This document shows positions 7,011-16,924 of a stretch of 64,000 bases of DNA, piece after piece (position 1 is the stretch's first letter; the number at the start of each line of letters is the position of its first letter). The notes below the pieces were generated by a model. The model searched no databases and was not told where the DNA came from. It saw only the letters and a list, made by a program, of their open reading frames with translations. The position numbers and the translations under genes were made by a program. This stretch comes from G963556115 sp963677015 (GTDB lineage Bacteria > Planctomycetota > SZUA-567): contig OY781533.1 in NCBI GenBank assembly GCA_963677015.1, positions 2,480,001-2,544,000 on the forward strand, in the 5' to 3' direction.

Positions 7011-8816
7011 ATGAAACCCAAAGTCCACAGAAAGGGGCTCTTAAGACTGGTTGAATTAGCCGGTGAAAAAAAATACTGGCTTATATGCTCCGCACTTCTG
7101 GCAATAATCAGTACCTGTGCCCAATTTATCCCGTACATCACTATTTTCAATATAATCAGAGAATTAGGGCACAATGCCGCATCTCCTGCAGACATTGATT
7201 CTGAATTCATCTGGCACTGGTGCTATATTGCTCTGATCTCATTTGTAGTATACAGTTTATTTCTGCTGCTATCGCTCATACTATCTCATATTGCTGCGTT
7301 CAACATTCTCTATAAACTCCGAATGAAACTGAGCAATAAACTGATTCGTCTCCCTTTAGGGTATTTCACCACCACAAACTCCGGACATATAAAAAAAATA
7401 CTGGCTGAAGATGTTGACAGACTCGAACTGTTCATCGCTCATCATATTCCCGATATCATTTCAGCCGTTTTATTCCCTTTATTCATAATGATCTATATGT
7501 TTATGATTGACTGGAGACTGGCAATTATCATCTTTGTAATTTTTGTTGCGGCTCTGATCACAATATCATATATGAATAATGAAAGAATGAAAACCGTTGC
7601 CAGACAGTATGTGGAGATTCTCGGGAAAATGAACAGCAGTATTGTTGAATTCGTACGCGGCATACAGGTTGTAAAAATTTTTAATCGCAGCACTTCAGCC
7701 TTCGAGCGCCTGAATAATAATATTGATACTTTCCAGAAGTTTTCCGCTCAGATCACCCGAAAATGGTCCCGGCCATATCTTAGTTTCAATATCATTCTCA
7801 ATGCTACGACATTGCTGATAATTCCAGCGGCTATATATTTTCTGAACAATGCCAAGTCATATCCAGAATATCTTCCTACAGTCTTGATGTTTATTATATT
7901 GAGCGGCAGCATATTTTTTCCCATGCTGAAACTCCTCTGGATTGGCGGAGTAATATCCCAGGTATGTATCGGAGTCGATGTTATAGACGAGGTTCTACTC
8001 AAAGAAGAGCTGCCGGAGGCATCCGGTAATCATTCACCGCTGAAACCAGAGCTTGAATTTACCAATGTAACTTTTGCATATGAGAAAAATCCAGTTATTA
8101 AAAACGTCTCCTTCAAAGTTCCGGTCGGCAGCCTGACAGCACTCGTCGGACCTTCCGGAGCAGGAAAAACAACGCTGGCTCTGCTTGCAGCTAGATTCTG
8201 GGACACCAGTTCCGGAGAAATAAAAATTGGAGGGATACCGATTAAGCAGCTAAGTTATACCGAGCTGATGAATAATATCTCTTTTGTCTTCCAGGACAAT
8301 ATGCTCTTTTTTGACACTATAGAAGAAAATATTCGCATGGGAAATTCAGAAGCGACAAAATCGCAGGTTATTGCCGCGGCCAAAGCCGCTCATTGCCATG
8401 ACTTTATAACCAGACTTCCTTCAGAGTACGATACACTTGTAGGTGAAGGAGGCACCTATCTCTCAGGCGGTGAGCAGCAGCGAATCGCTCTAGCCAGAGC
8501 AATTCTAAAGGATGCTCCAATAATACTTCTGGATGAAGCGACAGCCTATGCAGATCCGGAAAATGAGAACAAGATACTCAAATCTTTTTCCAAGCTTATT
8601 CAGGATAAAACAGTAATGGTTATTGCCCACAGACTCAACACTATTACCAATGCTGATAACATACTGTATATTGCGCAGCAGCATATAGTGGAAAGCGGCA
8701 CCCACGAAGAACTACTGGCTCAGGCAGGAGCTTATGCAAAAATGTGGCAAAGCTACACCAGAGCAGCAGAATGGGTAATCGGCGATAAAAGGAGAACAAA
8801 CCATGGAAATGTTTAA
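7011..8816 (+). CDS. ABC exporter half-transporter (membrane + ATPase), subunit 1
   Basis: A 601-residue inner-membrane protein with an N-terminal six-helix exporter domain (residues ~15-320) fused to a C-terminal nucleotide-binding domain. Visible motifs are Walker A 'GPSGAGKTT' (~380), Q-loop 'VFQDNMLF', signature 'LSGGEQQRIALARA', Walker B 'IILLDEATAYADPENE' and H-loop 'VIAHRL'. All catalytic elements look intact. An AGGAG site precedes the ATG. The 3' end overlaps the next gene by 14 bp, so the two are probably translated together and form a heterodimer. Substrate is unknown; related TetR-linked pairs export drugs, peptides or siderophores. Confidence 0.9.
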   Translation: MKPKVHRKGLLRLVELAGEKKYWLICSALLAIISTCAQFIPYITIFNIIRELGHNAASPADIDSEFIWHWCYIALISFVVYSLFLLLSLILSHIAAFNILYKLRMKLSNKLIRLPLGYFTTTNSGHIKKILAEDVDRLELFIAHHIPDIISAVLFPLFIMIYMFMIDWRLAIIIFVIFVAALITISYMNNERMKTVARQYVEILGKMNSSIVEFVRGIQVVKIFNRSTSAFERLNNNIDTFQKFSAQITRKWSRPYLSFNIILNATTLLIIPAAIYFLNNAKSYPEYLPTVLMFIILSGSIFFPMLKLLWIGGVISQVCIGVDVIDEVLLKEELPEASGNHSPLKPELEFTNVTFAYEKNPVIKNVSFKVPVGSLTALVGPSGAGKTTLALLAARFWDTSSGEIKIGGIPIKQLSYTELMNNISFVFQDNMLFFDTIEENIRMGNSEATKSQVIAAAKAAHCHDFITRLPSEYDTLVGEGGTYLSGGEQQRIALARAILKDAPIILLDEATAYADPENENKILKSFSKLIQDKTVMVIAHRLNTITNADNILYIAQQHIVESGTHEELLAQAGAYAKMWQSYTRAAEWVIGDKRRTNHGNV

Positions 8817-10548
8817 AATTATGCGGATGGCGGCACTCGGAAAACCCGAAAAATTCTTTAAAATGATTGCCTGGACAATAATTGAATACCTTCTGCGGGG
8901 ACTGCCTTTCGGAATATCACTATTGATAATCTGGGAACTGTTCATTCCGCTTACCCACCCGGGAGAAATTCTCAATATCAGTAAAATTATCATCGCGTGC
9001 TCCGGGTTACTGGCAGGATTGATCCTCCTGTATTTCGCAAGCCGCAAAGCTTATTTCGCTTCATTTTTAACCGGTTACGAAATAACCGCTGCCGGACGAA
9101 AAAAGATTATAAAACATTTAAAACAACTTCCAATGGGCTTTTATAACAGCCGTGACCCGGGAGACATAGGCGCCTATATTGTTACAGACTATAAAAATAT
9201 CGAAGAACTCACGACCCATATGATACCGCAGTTTTTCGGTGCTATGGCAATGCCTGTTATCCTGGTATGCTCTCTATTCTTCTATAACTGGAAATTGGCG
9301 CTTGCAGCTCTGATTCCCATTCCCGTCGCCTACCCTCTTTTGAAGCTGACCAACTGGCTGGTAATGACAGTCGGTAAACATCACCAGAAAATTACAATTG
9401 AAGCCGCATCACGAATGCTGGAGTATATTCAGGGGATACACCTCATCAAAGCTTTCAACCTTAATGCCAGTAAATTCTCACGTCTGGAAAATTCCTTTCG
9501 CAGGCTGAAAAATATCAGTATTAAAATGGAATCAATACCGGGTTCAGCTATTGCAATATCATCAATTATTCTCAACAGTGGTATAATTCTAATCATCCTC
9601 TATGGCTTCAGAATGCTTCAAAGCAATGAAATTCCTCTCCCGATATATATTCTATTTCTGGTGATGGGAATCCATATCTACCAACCGTTTATCAATGCCA
9701 TAACATTTCTGGCTGAGATAAACTACATGAAACTGGGCGTAAAGCGGACTGACAGCCTGCTGCACACCCCGGTTCTAACCTCAAAAGACAATTGTGATAC
9801 GGTCACTAACTTCAACCTGAGTATTAAAAATATTTATTTCAAATACCATAACACTCCCGTAATTGACGGTATATCACTGGAAATACCAGAGAAAAGCCTT
9901 ACGGCATTTGTCGGTCCTTCCGGATCGGGCAAGACCACTCTTACCAGATTAATATCACGTTTCTGGGATGTTGACCGGGGGGAAATCACCCTGGGAGGCC
10001 TGAATATTGAAAGCTACAATCCGGAAACGCTCATGTCACAAATAGCAATAGTTTTTCAGGACGTGTACCTGTTCAACGATACCATCTATAACAATATACG
10101 CATAGGACGCGAAGACGCCACTGACGAGGAAGTAATGGCCGCAGCTAAACTAGCCCGCTGCCATGAGTTTATAACCTCCCTGCCACAAGGTTACCAGAGC
10201 ATGGTCGGAGAAGGTGGCTGTACACTTTCAGGAGGTGAAAAACAGCGTATCTCCATTGCCAGAGCAATACTCAAAGACGCCCCTATAATATTACTTGATG
10301 AAGCAACAGCCTCGCTGGATCCTGAAAATGAACTATCAATCCAGCGAGCCATCAATGACCTAATAAAAGATAAAACAGTCATAATGATTGCCCACCGCTT
10401 ACACACAATTCAAGCTGCAGACCAGATTTTTGTTATCGACAATGGCAAAGTAACAGAATCGGGAAAGCATACAGACTTATTGCAGCAAAACGGACTATAT
10501 AAAGCACTATGGGACGAACAGCAGAAGCAGAAGTCATGGAAATTTTAA
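8803..10548 (+). CDS. ABC exporter half-transporter (membrane + ATPase), subunit 2
   Basis: The 581-residue partner of the preceding half-transporter. A membrane domain (residues ~15-310) is followed by an ATPase with Walker A 'GPSGSGKTT', 'VFQDVYLF', signature 'LSGGEKQRISIARA', Walker B 'IILLDEATASLDPENE' and 'MIAHRL'. An AAAGGAG site lies inside the end of the upstream gene. Neither subunit shows an obviously degenerate ATP site. A strong hairpin follows, closing a regulator plus two-exporter unit. Confidence 0.9.
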   Translation: MEMFKIMRMAALGKPEKFFKMIAWTIIEYLLRGLPFGISLLIIWELFIPLTHPGEILNISKIIIACSGLLAGLILLYFASRKAYFASFLTGYEITAAGRKKIIKHLKQLPMGFYNSRDPGDIGAYIVTDYKNIEELTTHMIPQFFGAMAMPVILVCSLFFYNWKLALAALIPIPVAYPLLKLTNWLVMTVGKHHQKITIEAASRMLEYIQGIHLIKAFNLNASKFSRLENSFRRLKNISIKMESIPGSAIAISSIILNSGIILIILYGFRMLQSNEIPLPIYILFLVMGIHIYQPFINAITFLAEINYMKLGVKRTDSLLHTPVLTSKDNCDTVTNFNLSIKNIYFKYHNTPVIDGISLEIPEKSLTAFVGPSGSGKTTLTRLISRFWDVDRGEITLGGLNIESYNPETLMSQIAIVFQDVYLFNDTIYNNIRIGREDATDEEVMAAAKLARCHEFITSLPQGYQSMVGEGGCTLSGGEKQRISIARAILKDAPIILLDEATASLDPENELSIQRAINDLIKDKTVIMIAHRLHTIQAADQIFVIDNGKVTESGKHTDLLQQNGLYKALWDEQQKQKSWKF

Positions 10549-10582
10549 ATCCTGCGGTATAACCGACAACAGCAGATCTGAA

Positions 10583-10622
10583 ATCATCAAAGGTACTGAT
10601 ACTCAAAAGTGCCTTTGATGAT
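10583..10622 (+). terminator. Terminator hairpin after the exporter genes
   Basis: Fifteen-base arms (10583-10597 and 10608-10622) pair with a single T-G wobble around a 10-base loop. The hairpin is followed by an A/T-rich tail but no pure T-run. Confidence 0.65.
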
Positions 10623-10801
10623 TATATAATAATCATATACAACTAATTACACCTATTATCCTTCAGTGTATATTCATTACAAGTTCGTAAAAAGAGCACA
10701 CTCTACCGGCACACAAAAATTGTAAAACCACCAAACAAAAAAATCAGGTATCAGACAGCCTGATTCCTGATTCTTCTCAAAAGCGACTCCCAACAATCCG
10801 G

Positions 10802-12043
10802 TCAGTCCTTACTATTAAGCTCAGAATTCTCAAAAAACTTATCGGTACAGTATAAACTGCCGCCAATGATTGCCCCCTCATCACCTAGTTTTGAGTATTC
10901 AATCCGAATATCCTTTTCCATTCCGTGTAGCGACAGCTCTTTTATTTTAGCAGCAAGCTTACTCTTAAAATACTCACCCCCTGCAACATACTCACCCTGA
11001 ATAATAATTAACCCAGGATCACAAACCTGCATTATATTGTTTATACCGACAGCAAAGTAAAAAACACTCTTATCCACAATCTTCCTCAGAACCGGATCCC
11101 CTTCATCAGCTCCCTGCAGTATCCTCTGAAAATTCAGCTTATTATCAGCACCGTCTCCCAACGAATACTCGGCAGATAGTGTTACATCCTGTTTGAAACG
11201 TGAAAGAATTCGCCTCGGTGATACTGCCGCTTCCAGGCAACCCCTTCCTCCGCACAGACATTTTTCCGCATTCTCGGTAGTATCGACTATCATATGACCT
11301 ATCTCACCGGAAAGGCTGCCGACCCCTCGGTACAACTTCCCGTCAACAATAAAGCTGCCGTTAACCCCTTCGAATTCACTGCTTATAATAAAAAACTTAT
11401 CTACGCCGGAAGGCATCCGTTTTACTTCACCATAAGCATGAAAATGAACCCAGTTATCAATATAGATAGCCATGTTCTGTGGAAATAAGTTTTGCAATTT
11501 TTCCAGAAGAGAGATATTCTTTCCCCAGTGCGAATAATGCGGCGAGGTAAAGCATATACCCGTATCAGGGTCAATGATTCCCAGCCAGCCAAAAGACGCA
11601 CCAATACACTCCTCTTCAGTGCAGCGCTGACGATTTAATAAAAGAAGAAAAGCGTCATGAATACTTTTCAAAATATTATCCAACTCTGTTTTGGGATTAT
11701 ACAGAATAGTATGACTGGCGAGAATTTCACCGTTAAGATTGGTTAAAGCTGTTAAAATCTGTATCTCGTCGATTTTAACAGAAAATACTTTTTTATAATT
11801 ATGATTAAAAGCAAAAAGATTGGGACGCTTGCCGCCGTCCTCAGACGATTCTCCCTTACCAATTGCCGCAATAATCCCTTCTTCCGTATAAAAATCCAGA
11901 CACTTATTCACCGTTACTTTGCTTAGCTTGGTGCACTTTGCTATTTCGGCAATTGAACATGATCCCAACGACCTGACAACATCAAGAACCTCTTGACGGT
12001 TATTATATTTTAATTTATTAAGAGAATTATTATTTTTAACCAT
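10802..12043 (-). CDS. ROK-family transcriptional regulator (NagC/XylR type)
   Basis: A 413-residue regulator. Residues ~15-75 form a winged helix-turn-helix (NRQEVLDVVRSLG...AEIAKCTKLSKVTVNKCLDF). The rest is a ROK domain with the zinc motif 'GHMIVD...CLCGGRGCLEA' near residues 250-275. The sugar-kinase catalytic Asp motif is altered ('YIDNWVHFHAYGE'), as expected for a regulator rather than a kinase. It follows the inositol-type importer genes on the same strand after a hairpin and a 400-bp gap. It probably responds to a sugar or inositol derivative and controls this importer; the target is inferred from position. Confidence 0.87.
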   Translation of the reverse strand: MVKNNNSLNKLKYNNRQEVLDVVRSLGSCSIAEIAKCTKLSKVTVNKCLDFYTEEGIIAAIGKGESSEDGGKRPNLFAFNHNYKKVFSVKIDEIQILTALTNLNGEILASHTILYNPKTELDNILKSIHDAFLLLLNRQRCTEEECIGASFGWLGIIDPDTGICFTSPHYSHWGKNISLLEKLQNLFPQNMAIYIDNWVHFHAYGEVKRMPSGVDKFFIISSEFEGVNGSFIVDGKLYRGVGSLSGEIGHMIVDTTENAEKCLCGGRGCLEAAVSPRRILSRFKQDVTLSAEYSLGDGADNKLNFQRILQGADEGDPVLRKIVDKSVFYFAVGINNIMQVCDPGLIIIQGEYVAGGEYFKSKLAAKIKELSLHGMEKDIRIEYSKLGDEGAIIGGSLYCTDKFFENSELNSKD

Positions 12044-12449
12044 GATTAATTTATATTTTAATATCCCGCGTGTTAATTATACTCCTGTTAAAGTATAAAA
12101 AATTACTGCTTACCCCCAAAAGTACGAAACTTCTGAAATGAAAATTTAAAACGTCCGCCAAGTTATTAATATATCTATCATCGCACTATAACTCCAGCAA
12201 TAATATAATATTAAAAAAAATTAATTCTGTCAATAGTAATAAAGTATCACCCGAAACACCAGAAAAAGTATCTAGCTTATGCCAAAATTACCAGACAACC
12301 GCTTTGGATACCAATAAATTTATACTTATTGTACCGACAGCACTTACGAACTCAACTATCCGCAAAGACGCAGTGGTCTAAAAATCTGGCATAATTTTAG
12401 ACCACTGCCTAGTGCGAGGAGATTAACAATAGTTTACTGCATCAGGAAA
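12044..12449. other. AT-rich gap between the ROK gene and the importer genes
   Basis: This 400-bp spacer presumably carries the ROK gene promoter; a TATAAT-like element is seen on the minus strand near 12085. Its clearest content is the long hairpin at 12370-12408. No gene was seen. Confidence 0.3.
12370..12408 (-). terminator. Terminator-like hairpin after the inositol-type importer operon
   Basis: GCAGTGGTCTAAAA (12370-12383) and its perfect complement (12395-12408) form a 14-bp stem around an 11-base loop. It is placed 42 bp past the binding-protein stop on the minus strand. Confidence 0.65.
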
Positions 12450-13382
12450 TTATTCCCCATCATAATACAGATCAATATTATCCTCAGTAATTGATTCAAA
12501 CGGCACGATAACCTTCTCAGGAACTTCAGAACCGCCGCTGAGTATTTTCTTAACGACGTTATACGCTGCTTCGGCCTGTCCGGGTGCATTCTGCAAAATA
12601 GACTGCGACATCTCTCCATTCTTTATTGCCCGCAATGCGTCCTCTACCCCGTCCACACCACTGATCATAACACCTTTCAGACGATTAGCAGTTTTCAGAG
12701 CCTGGATTGCCCCCAGAGCCATCTGATCGTTAGCTGCAATTATCGCGTCAAATTCAGGGAAGGTCTGAATCCAGTCCTCGGTAACTTTCATACCCATATC
12801 ACGTTCGTAGTTTCCGGTCTGTGAAGCCAGAAGAGTCACATCAGGACGTTTATCAAGGCAGGCCTCTTTGAAGCCTTGCTTACGTTCAGTGGTATGAGAG
12901 TATCCAGGATACCCCTCCAGATACAAGACCTTTGCATCCTTCGGCAGATGTGTACGCATATACTCACCCTGCTGGATACCAGCCTCAATATTTGTAGAAC
13001 CAACAAATGTGGACTTACCGCCCTCTGCCTCAATACCTAGACATATAACCGGAATACCGGCACGATTCGCCTTCTTAATACCAACACTGACACCCGCGTA
13101 ATCTACAGGTACTACCAGCAATACATCAACCTGCTGCATAATAAAATTATCAATCTGATCCAATTGCTTATTATTATCATTATTGGCATCGGAATAGATC
13201 ACTTCAATATTTGGATCCTGTTTGACTATTTCCTTAAAACTTTCTTTACGTTTATTAACAAATACATCGGTATCAGCCATATTTGCATAACCAATGAGAA
13301 CCTTCCCATCACCACACTGCGCAATATTTACAGTTGAAACGCAAAAGACTAATAACAACGCAAGCCAAACCATTTTTTTCAT
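12450..13382 (-). CDS. Periplasmic sugar/inositol-binding protein (CUT2 ABC importer)
   Basis: A 310-residue exported binding protein with a signal peptide (MKKMVWLALLLVFCVSTV..., cleavage near 22). The mature part has the RbsB/IbpA fold: 'IDNFIMQQVDVLLVVPVD' near 75-92, 'LYLEGYPGYSHTTERKQGF' near 150, and 'DAIIAANDQMALGAIQAL' near 205-220. The start is fixed by GGAGG at 13389-13393. Because it shares a locus with iolG, iolH and iolD, myo-inositol (or scyllo-inositol) is the best ligand guess, by analogy with the ibpA-iatA-iatP importer of Caulobacter. It is encoded last in an ATPase, permease, binding-protein order. Confidence 0.87.
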   Translation of the reverse strand: MKKMVWLALLLVFCVSTVNIAQCGDGKVLIGYANMADTDVFVNKRKESFKEIVKQDPNIEVIYSDANNDNNKQLDQIDNFIMQQVDVLLVVPVDYAGVSVGIKKANRAGIPVICLGIEAEGGKSTFVGSTNIEAGIQQGEYMRTHLPKDAKVLYLEGYPGYSHTTERKQGFKEACLDKRPDVTLLASQTGNYERDMGMKVTEDWIQTFPEFDAIIAANDQMALGAIQALKTANRLKGVMISGVDGVEDALRAIKNGEMSQSILQNAPGQAEAAYNVVKKILSGGSEVPEKVIVPFESITEDNIDLYYDGE

Positions 13383-13566
13383 AATAATCCTCCAAAAAAT
13401 AATAACTTCACACAATAAAACACACACACGACAGCCAGCCTAATTCAACTACTACCTAAAAAGCTGTCATCAGACAAAACAAACATAACATTTAATTACT
13501 AACGATTTTACTACATTTTAAATATTTTACGAAGCAGTTAAGTACCATCAGGACTCAAACTTACCG

Positions 13567-14571
13567 CTAGTTTCTGGTTCTCTTGGTATATACATCCAGA
13601 ATTACCGCGATAAGAATTATAAGCCCCTTGGCAATCTGCTGCCAGTATGAATGTACATTGAGCAGGTTGAGATTATTATTGATGATAGCGATAATCATTG
13701 AGCCTATAAGCGTACCAATAATAGTACCGCGACCACCGGCGAGACTCGTACCGCCAACAACAACCGCTGTAATGGCATCAAACTCATAACCAATACCAGC
13801 CGCAGGCTGTCCGGAATCCATACGTGACATCAAAACAACACCTGCCAGACCGCATAAGATACCATTATAGATAAATGACAGTTTTACAACCCGGTTCACA
13901 CTTATACCTGAGGCTATGGCAGCCTGAGGATTACCACCAACAGCGTATACATAGCGTCCATACTTTGTCTTGTTGAGCAGTACCCATGATATAACAAGAA
14001 ATACTATCATTATTAAGATTGAAATTGGTACAAGACCGAATAAATTCCCATTACCTATTTCTTCAAAGCTACCAAGATTGGTAATCGGCCTTCCCCCGGT
14101 AAAGAGCAGTACTGAGCCTCTGGCAACTGTAGTCATCGCCAAGGTCATAATAAACGCAGGTATCACAAATTTGGTAATTATCATCCCGTTGACGATACCG
14201 GTTATCAGTCCCATCCCGACACCTGCCATCACCGCCAGAAAAACATTATTCGTTGACTGCATCACCGCGGCCGCTATACAGCCGCACAGAGCCATTACCG
14301 CTCCTAAAGACACATCAATATGACCGAGAATAATAATAAAAGTCACACCAAAAGCCAGCAGAGTCACCACCACCATCTGCCTGAAGACATTGGTAAGATT
14401 CGCCATAGAAAAGAAATATGGAGTAAAGATTGAAGCAAGGCAAAATATCAATACAAAAATTGTTATTGTACCGTATTTCGCATGAAACTGTGCGAAATCC
14501 ATTCCCTTCTTTGCTGATAACGTTTTTGTTTTGGCACTGTTCATGTTTTCTCCTGAAATTGTACTGTTCAT
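13567..14571 (-). CDS. CUT2 ABC importer permease (inositol-type)
   Basis: A 334-residue polytopic inner-membrane protein of the RbsC family with about ten hydrophobic segments. Family motifs are 'GHIDVSLGAVMALCG' near 80-95 and 'AVVVGGTSLAGGRGTIIGTLIGS' near 270-290. It forms the membrane channel for the neighbouring ATPase and binding protein. Two in-frame starts, 14571 and 14544, each carry the same AGGAGAAAAC ribosome site because of a 19-bp direct repeat. The downstream start gives a conventional 325-residue protein. Confidence 0.9.
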   Translation of the reverse strand: MNSTISGENMNSAKTKTLSAKKGMDFAQFHAKYGTITIFVLIFCLASIFTPYFFSMANLTNVFRQMVVVTLLAFGVTFIIILGHIDVSLGAVMALCGCIAAAVMQSTNNVFLAVMAGVGMGLITGIVNGMIITKFVIPAFIMTLAMTTVARGSVLLFTGGRPITNLGSFEEIGNGNLFGLVPISILIMIVFLVISWVLLNKTKYGRYVYAVGGNPQAAIASGISVNRVVKLSFIYNGILCGLAGVVLMSRMDSGQPAAGIGYEFDAITAVVVGGTSLAGGRGTIIGTLIGSMIIAIINNNLNLLNVHSYWQQIAKGLIILIAVILDVYTKRTRN

Positions 14572-14581
14572 GTTTTCTCCT
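14536..14581. repeat. 19-bp direct repeat that duplicates a ribosome site and start codon
   Basis: ACTGTTCATGTTTTCTCCT occurs at 14536-14554 and again at 14563-14581, offset by 27 bp (nine codons). On the minus strand each copy reads AGGAG, spacer, ATG, so the permease gene has two equivalent in-frame initiation sites. This is probably a small tandem duplication. Confidence 0.85.
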
Positions 14582-14771
14582 AAAAAACAGAGTCCAGAGT
14601 ACTTTTGATAAAATTGATAAGTATATTTACGCAGATTAATTTATCATAAAATATGCAACCGGTCATATTCTTACAGTCAACTGCAAAAATACGGTCATTT
14701 TCAAGTTACGAAATTATGAAAAATTATGTTTATACATTGAATTGCTTTGCACGACGGGTCAAACCAGAGAG

Positions 14772-16307
14772 CTATTTCGCCTTTAGCACATGAGCTCCGG
14801 TAGCGATATTCATAATACTCTCCTGAGTCGCTTCAGATCCAGGGATTTCTCCCATCATCTGTCCTTCATGCATGACAACGATTCTGTCACTCATACCAAG
14901 GATCTCCGGCAGTTCTGAAGAAATCATAATTATTGCCAGATCGCGTGAAGCCAGTTCACACATGAGCTTATGAATTTCGGATTTGGAGCCGACATCAACT
15001 CCTCGTGTAGGCTCATCAAGGATAAGAAGTTTGATATTACCGATGATCCATTTTGAAATAACCACTTTCTGCTGGTTTCCACCTGACAGATTACAAACCT
15101 TGGTATTCATTGATGAAGTTTTTATTTGCAGCAGATCAATCATATCGGTAACTACTTCAGATTCTTTCTTTTTGTTCAGCCAGAATTTAGGAGCGAATTT
15201 ACGCAGATTTGCCAATGATGTATTCTCTTTTACAGATCGTTCAAGAATCAGCCCCTCCTGCTTCCGGTCTTCACTTACCATTGCAATCCCATTTTTCAAG
15301 GCATCTTTAACACAGGAGATTACAACAGGTTTGCTTTCAAGAAAAACCTCACCGGAGGTGTAAGGAGTAAGTCCGAAGATTGCCCGGGCCACCTCGGTTC
15401 TACCGGCGCCAACCAGTCCCGCAAGCCCCAGAATCTCCCCCTGACGTACAGAGAAGCTGACATTCTCAAATCCTTTACCTGAAAGATTCTTAACCGACAA
15501 TATTTCTTTTCCGATCGGCACCTCAATTTTAGGAAATACCTCGGTAATAACGCGCCCGACCATTAATGAAATTATTTTATTATTATCAAATTCAGTTGCC
15601 GGACCGCTGGCTATCCATTTCCCATCACGCATCACTGTAATATCATCCGCAATAGTGAAAATTTCATCCATCTTATGAGTTACATATATTATACCTACCC
15701 CTGATTCCTTGAGTTCAGCAATCTGCTTGAAGAGCATATCCACCTCTTTATCAGTAAGTGCTGATGTAGGTTCATCCATAAGAATCAATGAAGCATTACG
15801 TGAAATTGCCTTCGCTATCTCGATCTGCTGGGTACCGGCTACACTGAGAGTGTTCATTTTCGCATAAGGGTCATAACTCAGACCTATTTTGTCGAACAAC
15901 TCCTGAGTTTTTTTGTAAATACTTTTAAAATCGACGAAGAACCGCCCGCTTTTACTGGTATATACCGGTTCCCTTCCCAAAAACACATTCTCGGCAATTG
16001 TCATTTCTTTTACCGGGCTCAACTCCTGATGAATCATTGAGATTCCCATATTAAGGGTTTCCTGCGGTGTTTTTCCTTCTAGAATTTCACCTTTAAAGAG
16101 AATCTGTCCGCTGTCTACAGAATATGCTCCGCTCAACACTTTCATAAGTGTAGATTTACCGGCACCATTCTCTCCTACAAGACAATGCACACTTCCGGGT
16201 CTTACTTTAATAGACATACCATCAAGGGCTTTTACTCCGGGAAAACTTTTGACAATGTTATCCATTACCAAAACATACTCATTTTCGTTTTTCTGATTTA
16301 GAGTCAT
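14772..16307 (-). CDS. CUT2 ABC importer ATPase (inositol-type), tandem nucleotide-binding domains
   Basis: A 511-residue RbsA/MglA-like cytoplasmic ATPase with two ABC domains. The first has a full Walker A 'GENGAGKST', signature 'LSVAGTQQIEIAKA' and Walker B 'LILMDEPTSAL'. The second has the family's altered P-loop 'GLVGAGRTE', signature 'LSGGNQQKVVISKW' and 'LLILDEPTRGVD'. The reading frame stays open to 16385, but ATG 16307 gives the normal family length and start. The ribosome site is weak (GGAAC), so the exact start is less certain. It is divergent from iolG across a 600-bp spacer and is the promoter-proximal gene of the importer operon. Confidence 0.88.
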   Translation of the reverse strand: MTLNQKNENEYVLVMDNIVKSFPGVKALDGMSIKVRPGSVHCLVGENGAGKSTLMKVLSGAYSVDSGQILFKGEILEGKTPQETLNMGISMIHQELSPVKEMTIAENVFLGREPVYTSKSGRFFVDFKSIYKKTQELFDKIGLSYDPYAKMNTLSVAGTQQIEIAKAISRNASLILMDEPTSALTDKEVDMLFKQIAELKESGVGIIYVTHKMDEIFTIADDITVMRDGKWIASGPATEFDNNKIISLMVGRVITEVFPKIEVPIGKEILSVKNLSGKGFENVSFSVRQGEILGLAGLVGAGRTEVARAIFGLTPYTSGEVFLESKPVVISCVKDALKNGIAMVSEDRKQEGLILERSVKENTSLANLRKFAPKFWLNKKKESEVVTDMIDLLQIKTSSMNTKVCNLSGGNQQKVVISKWIIGNIKLLILDEPTRGVDVGSKSEIHKLMCELASRDLAIIMISSELPEILGMSDRIVVMHEGQMMGEIPGSEATQESIMNIATGAHVLKAK

Positions 16308-16924
16308 AAGGATAGTTCCAAAGTTGGGACATATGCTCCTGCATACAGCAGCGTACTTTGCTATAGTACACAACCGACCTACCATATGTGTGAGAATATG
16401 TAGCAGGGTTATTGAAATTTTAGAAATTATAGAGAATTAACAAACACAACACAGCAAAAATCTTTCGAGTGATAGAAAGTCTCTGCACCTATAAAATACC
16501 ACAGGGAATTTATAAGTCAAATAATTATATTTAAAAATCAACCAAACACAGCAAACACGAACACATATTATATTATAAATCAAATAAAAACAATATATTA
16601 CAATTATTAAAATCTATTTAATAAATTTTCATTAACACATTTTAATATACCATAAATATTTGAGTATTATTTTCCTTAATCCGTAACTGCCGACAGAATA
16701 TACTACAAATTACTGGCATATAGTAATGTGCAATCTGTCGCAAAAAAACCTTAAATACACCCCAGAAAAATTTTAATTTGATAATTTATTTGCATAACAC
16801 AACTCATAAGGTAGTATACAAAAGTCAACACGTCAATTATTTCCTAAAATACATGCAAATTTTAATTATTAAATTTAATTTAATAATATATCCATTTCTT
16901 TGTTTTATAAAAGGAACACGAATC
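16308..16924. promoter_or_regulatory. Divergent control region between inositol importer and iolG
   Basis: A very AT-rich 600-bp region that must carry the promoters for both arms of the inositol locus. The best structured element is CGACAGA (16691-16697) facing TCTGTCG (16734-16740), with ACTA/TAGT inside, which may be a wide operator. It shares no obvious motif with the RpiR operator at 1425-1469. No gene was seen. Confidence 0.35.

Noticed and set aside
12044..12450. A small gene in the gap between the ROK regulator and the importer
   Set aside because: Only short frames without ribosome sites; the content is a terminator hairpin and A/T-rich promoter sequence.
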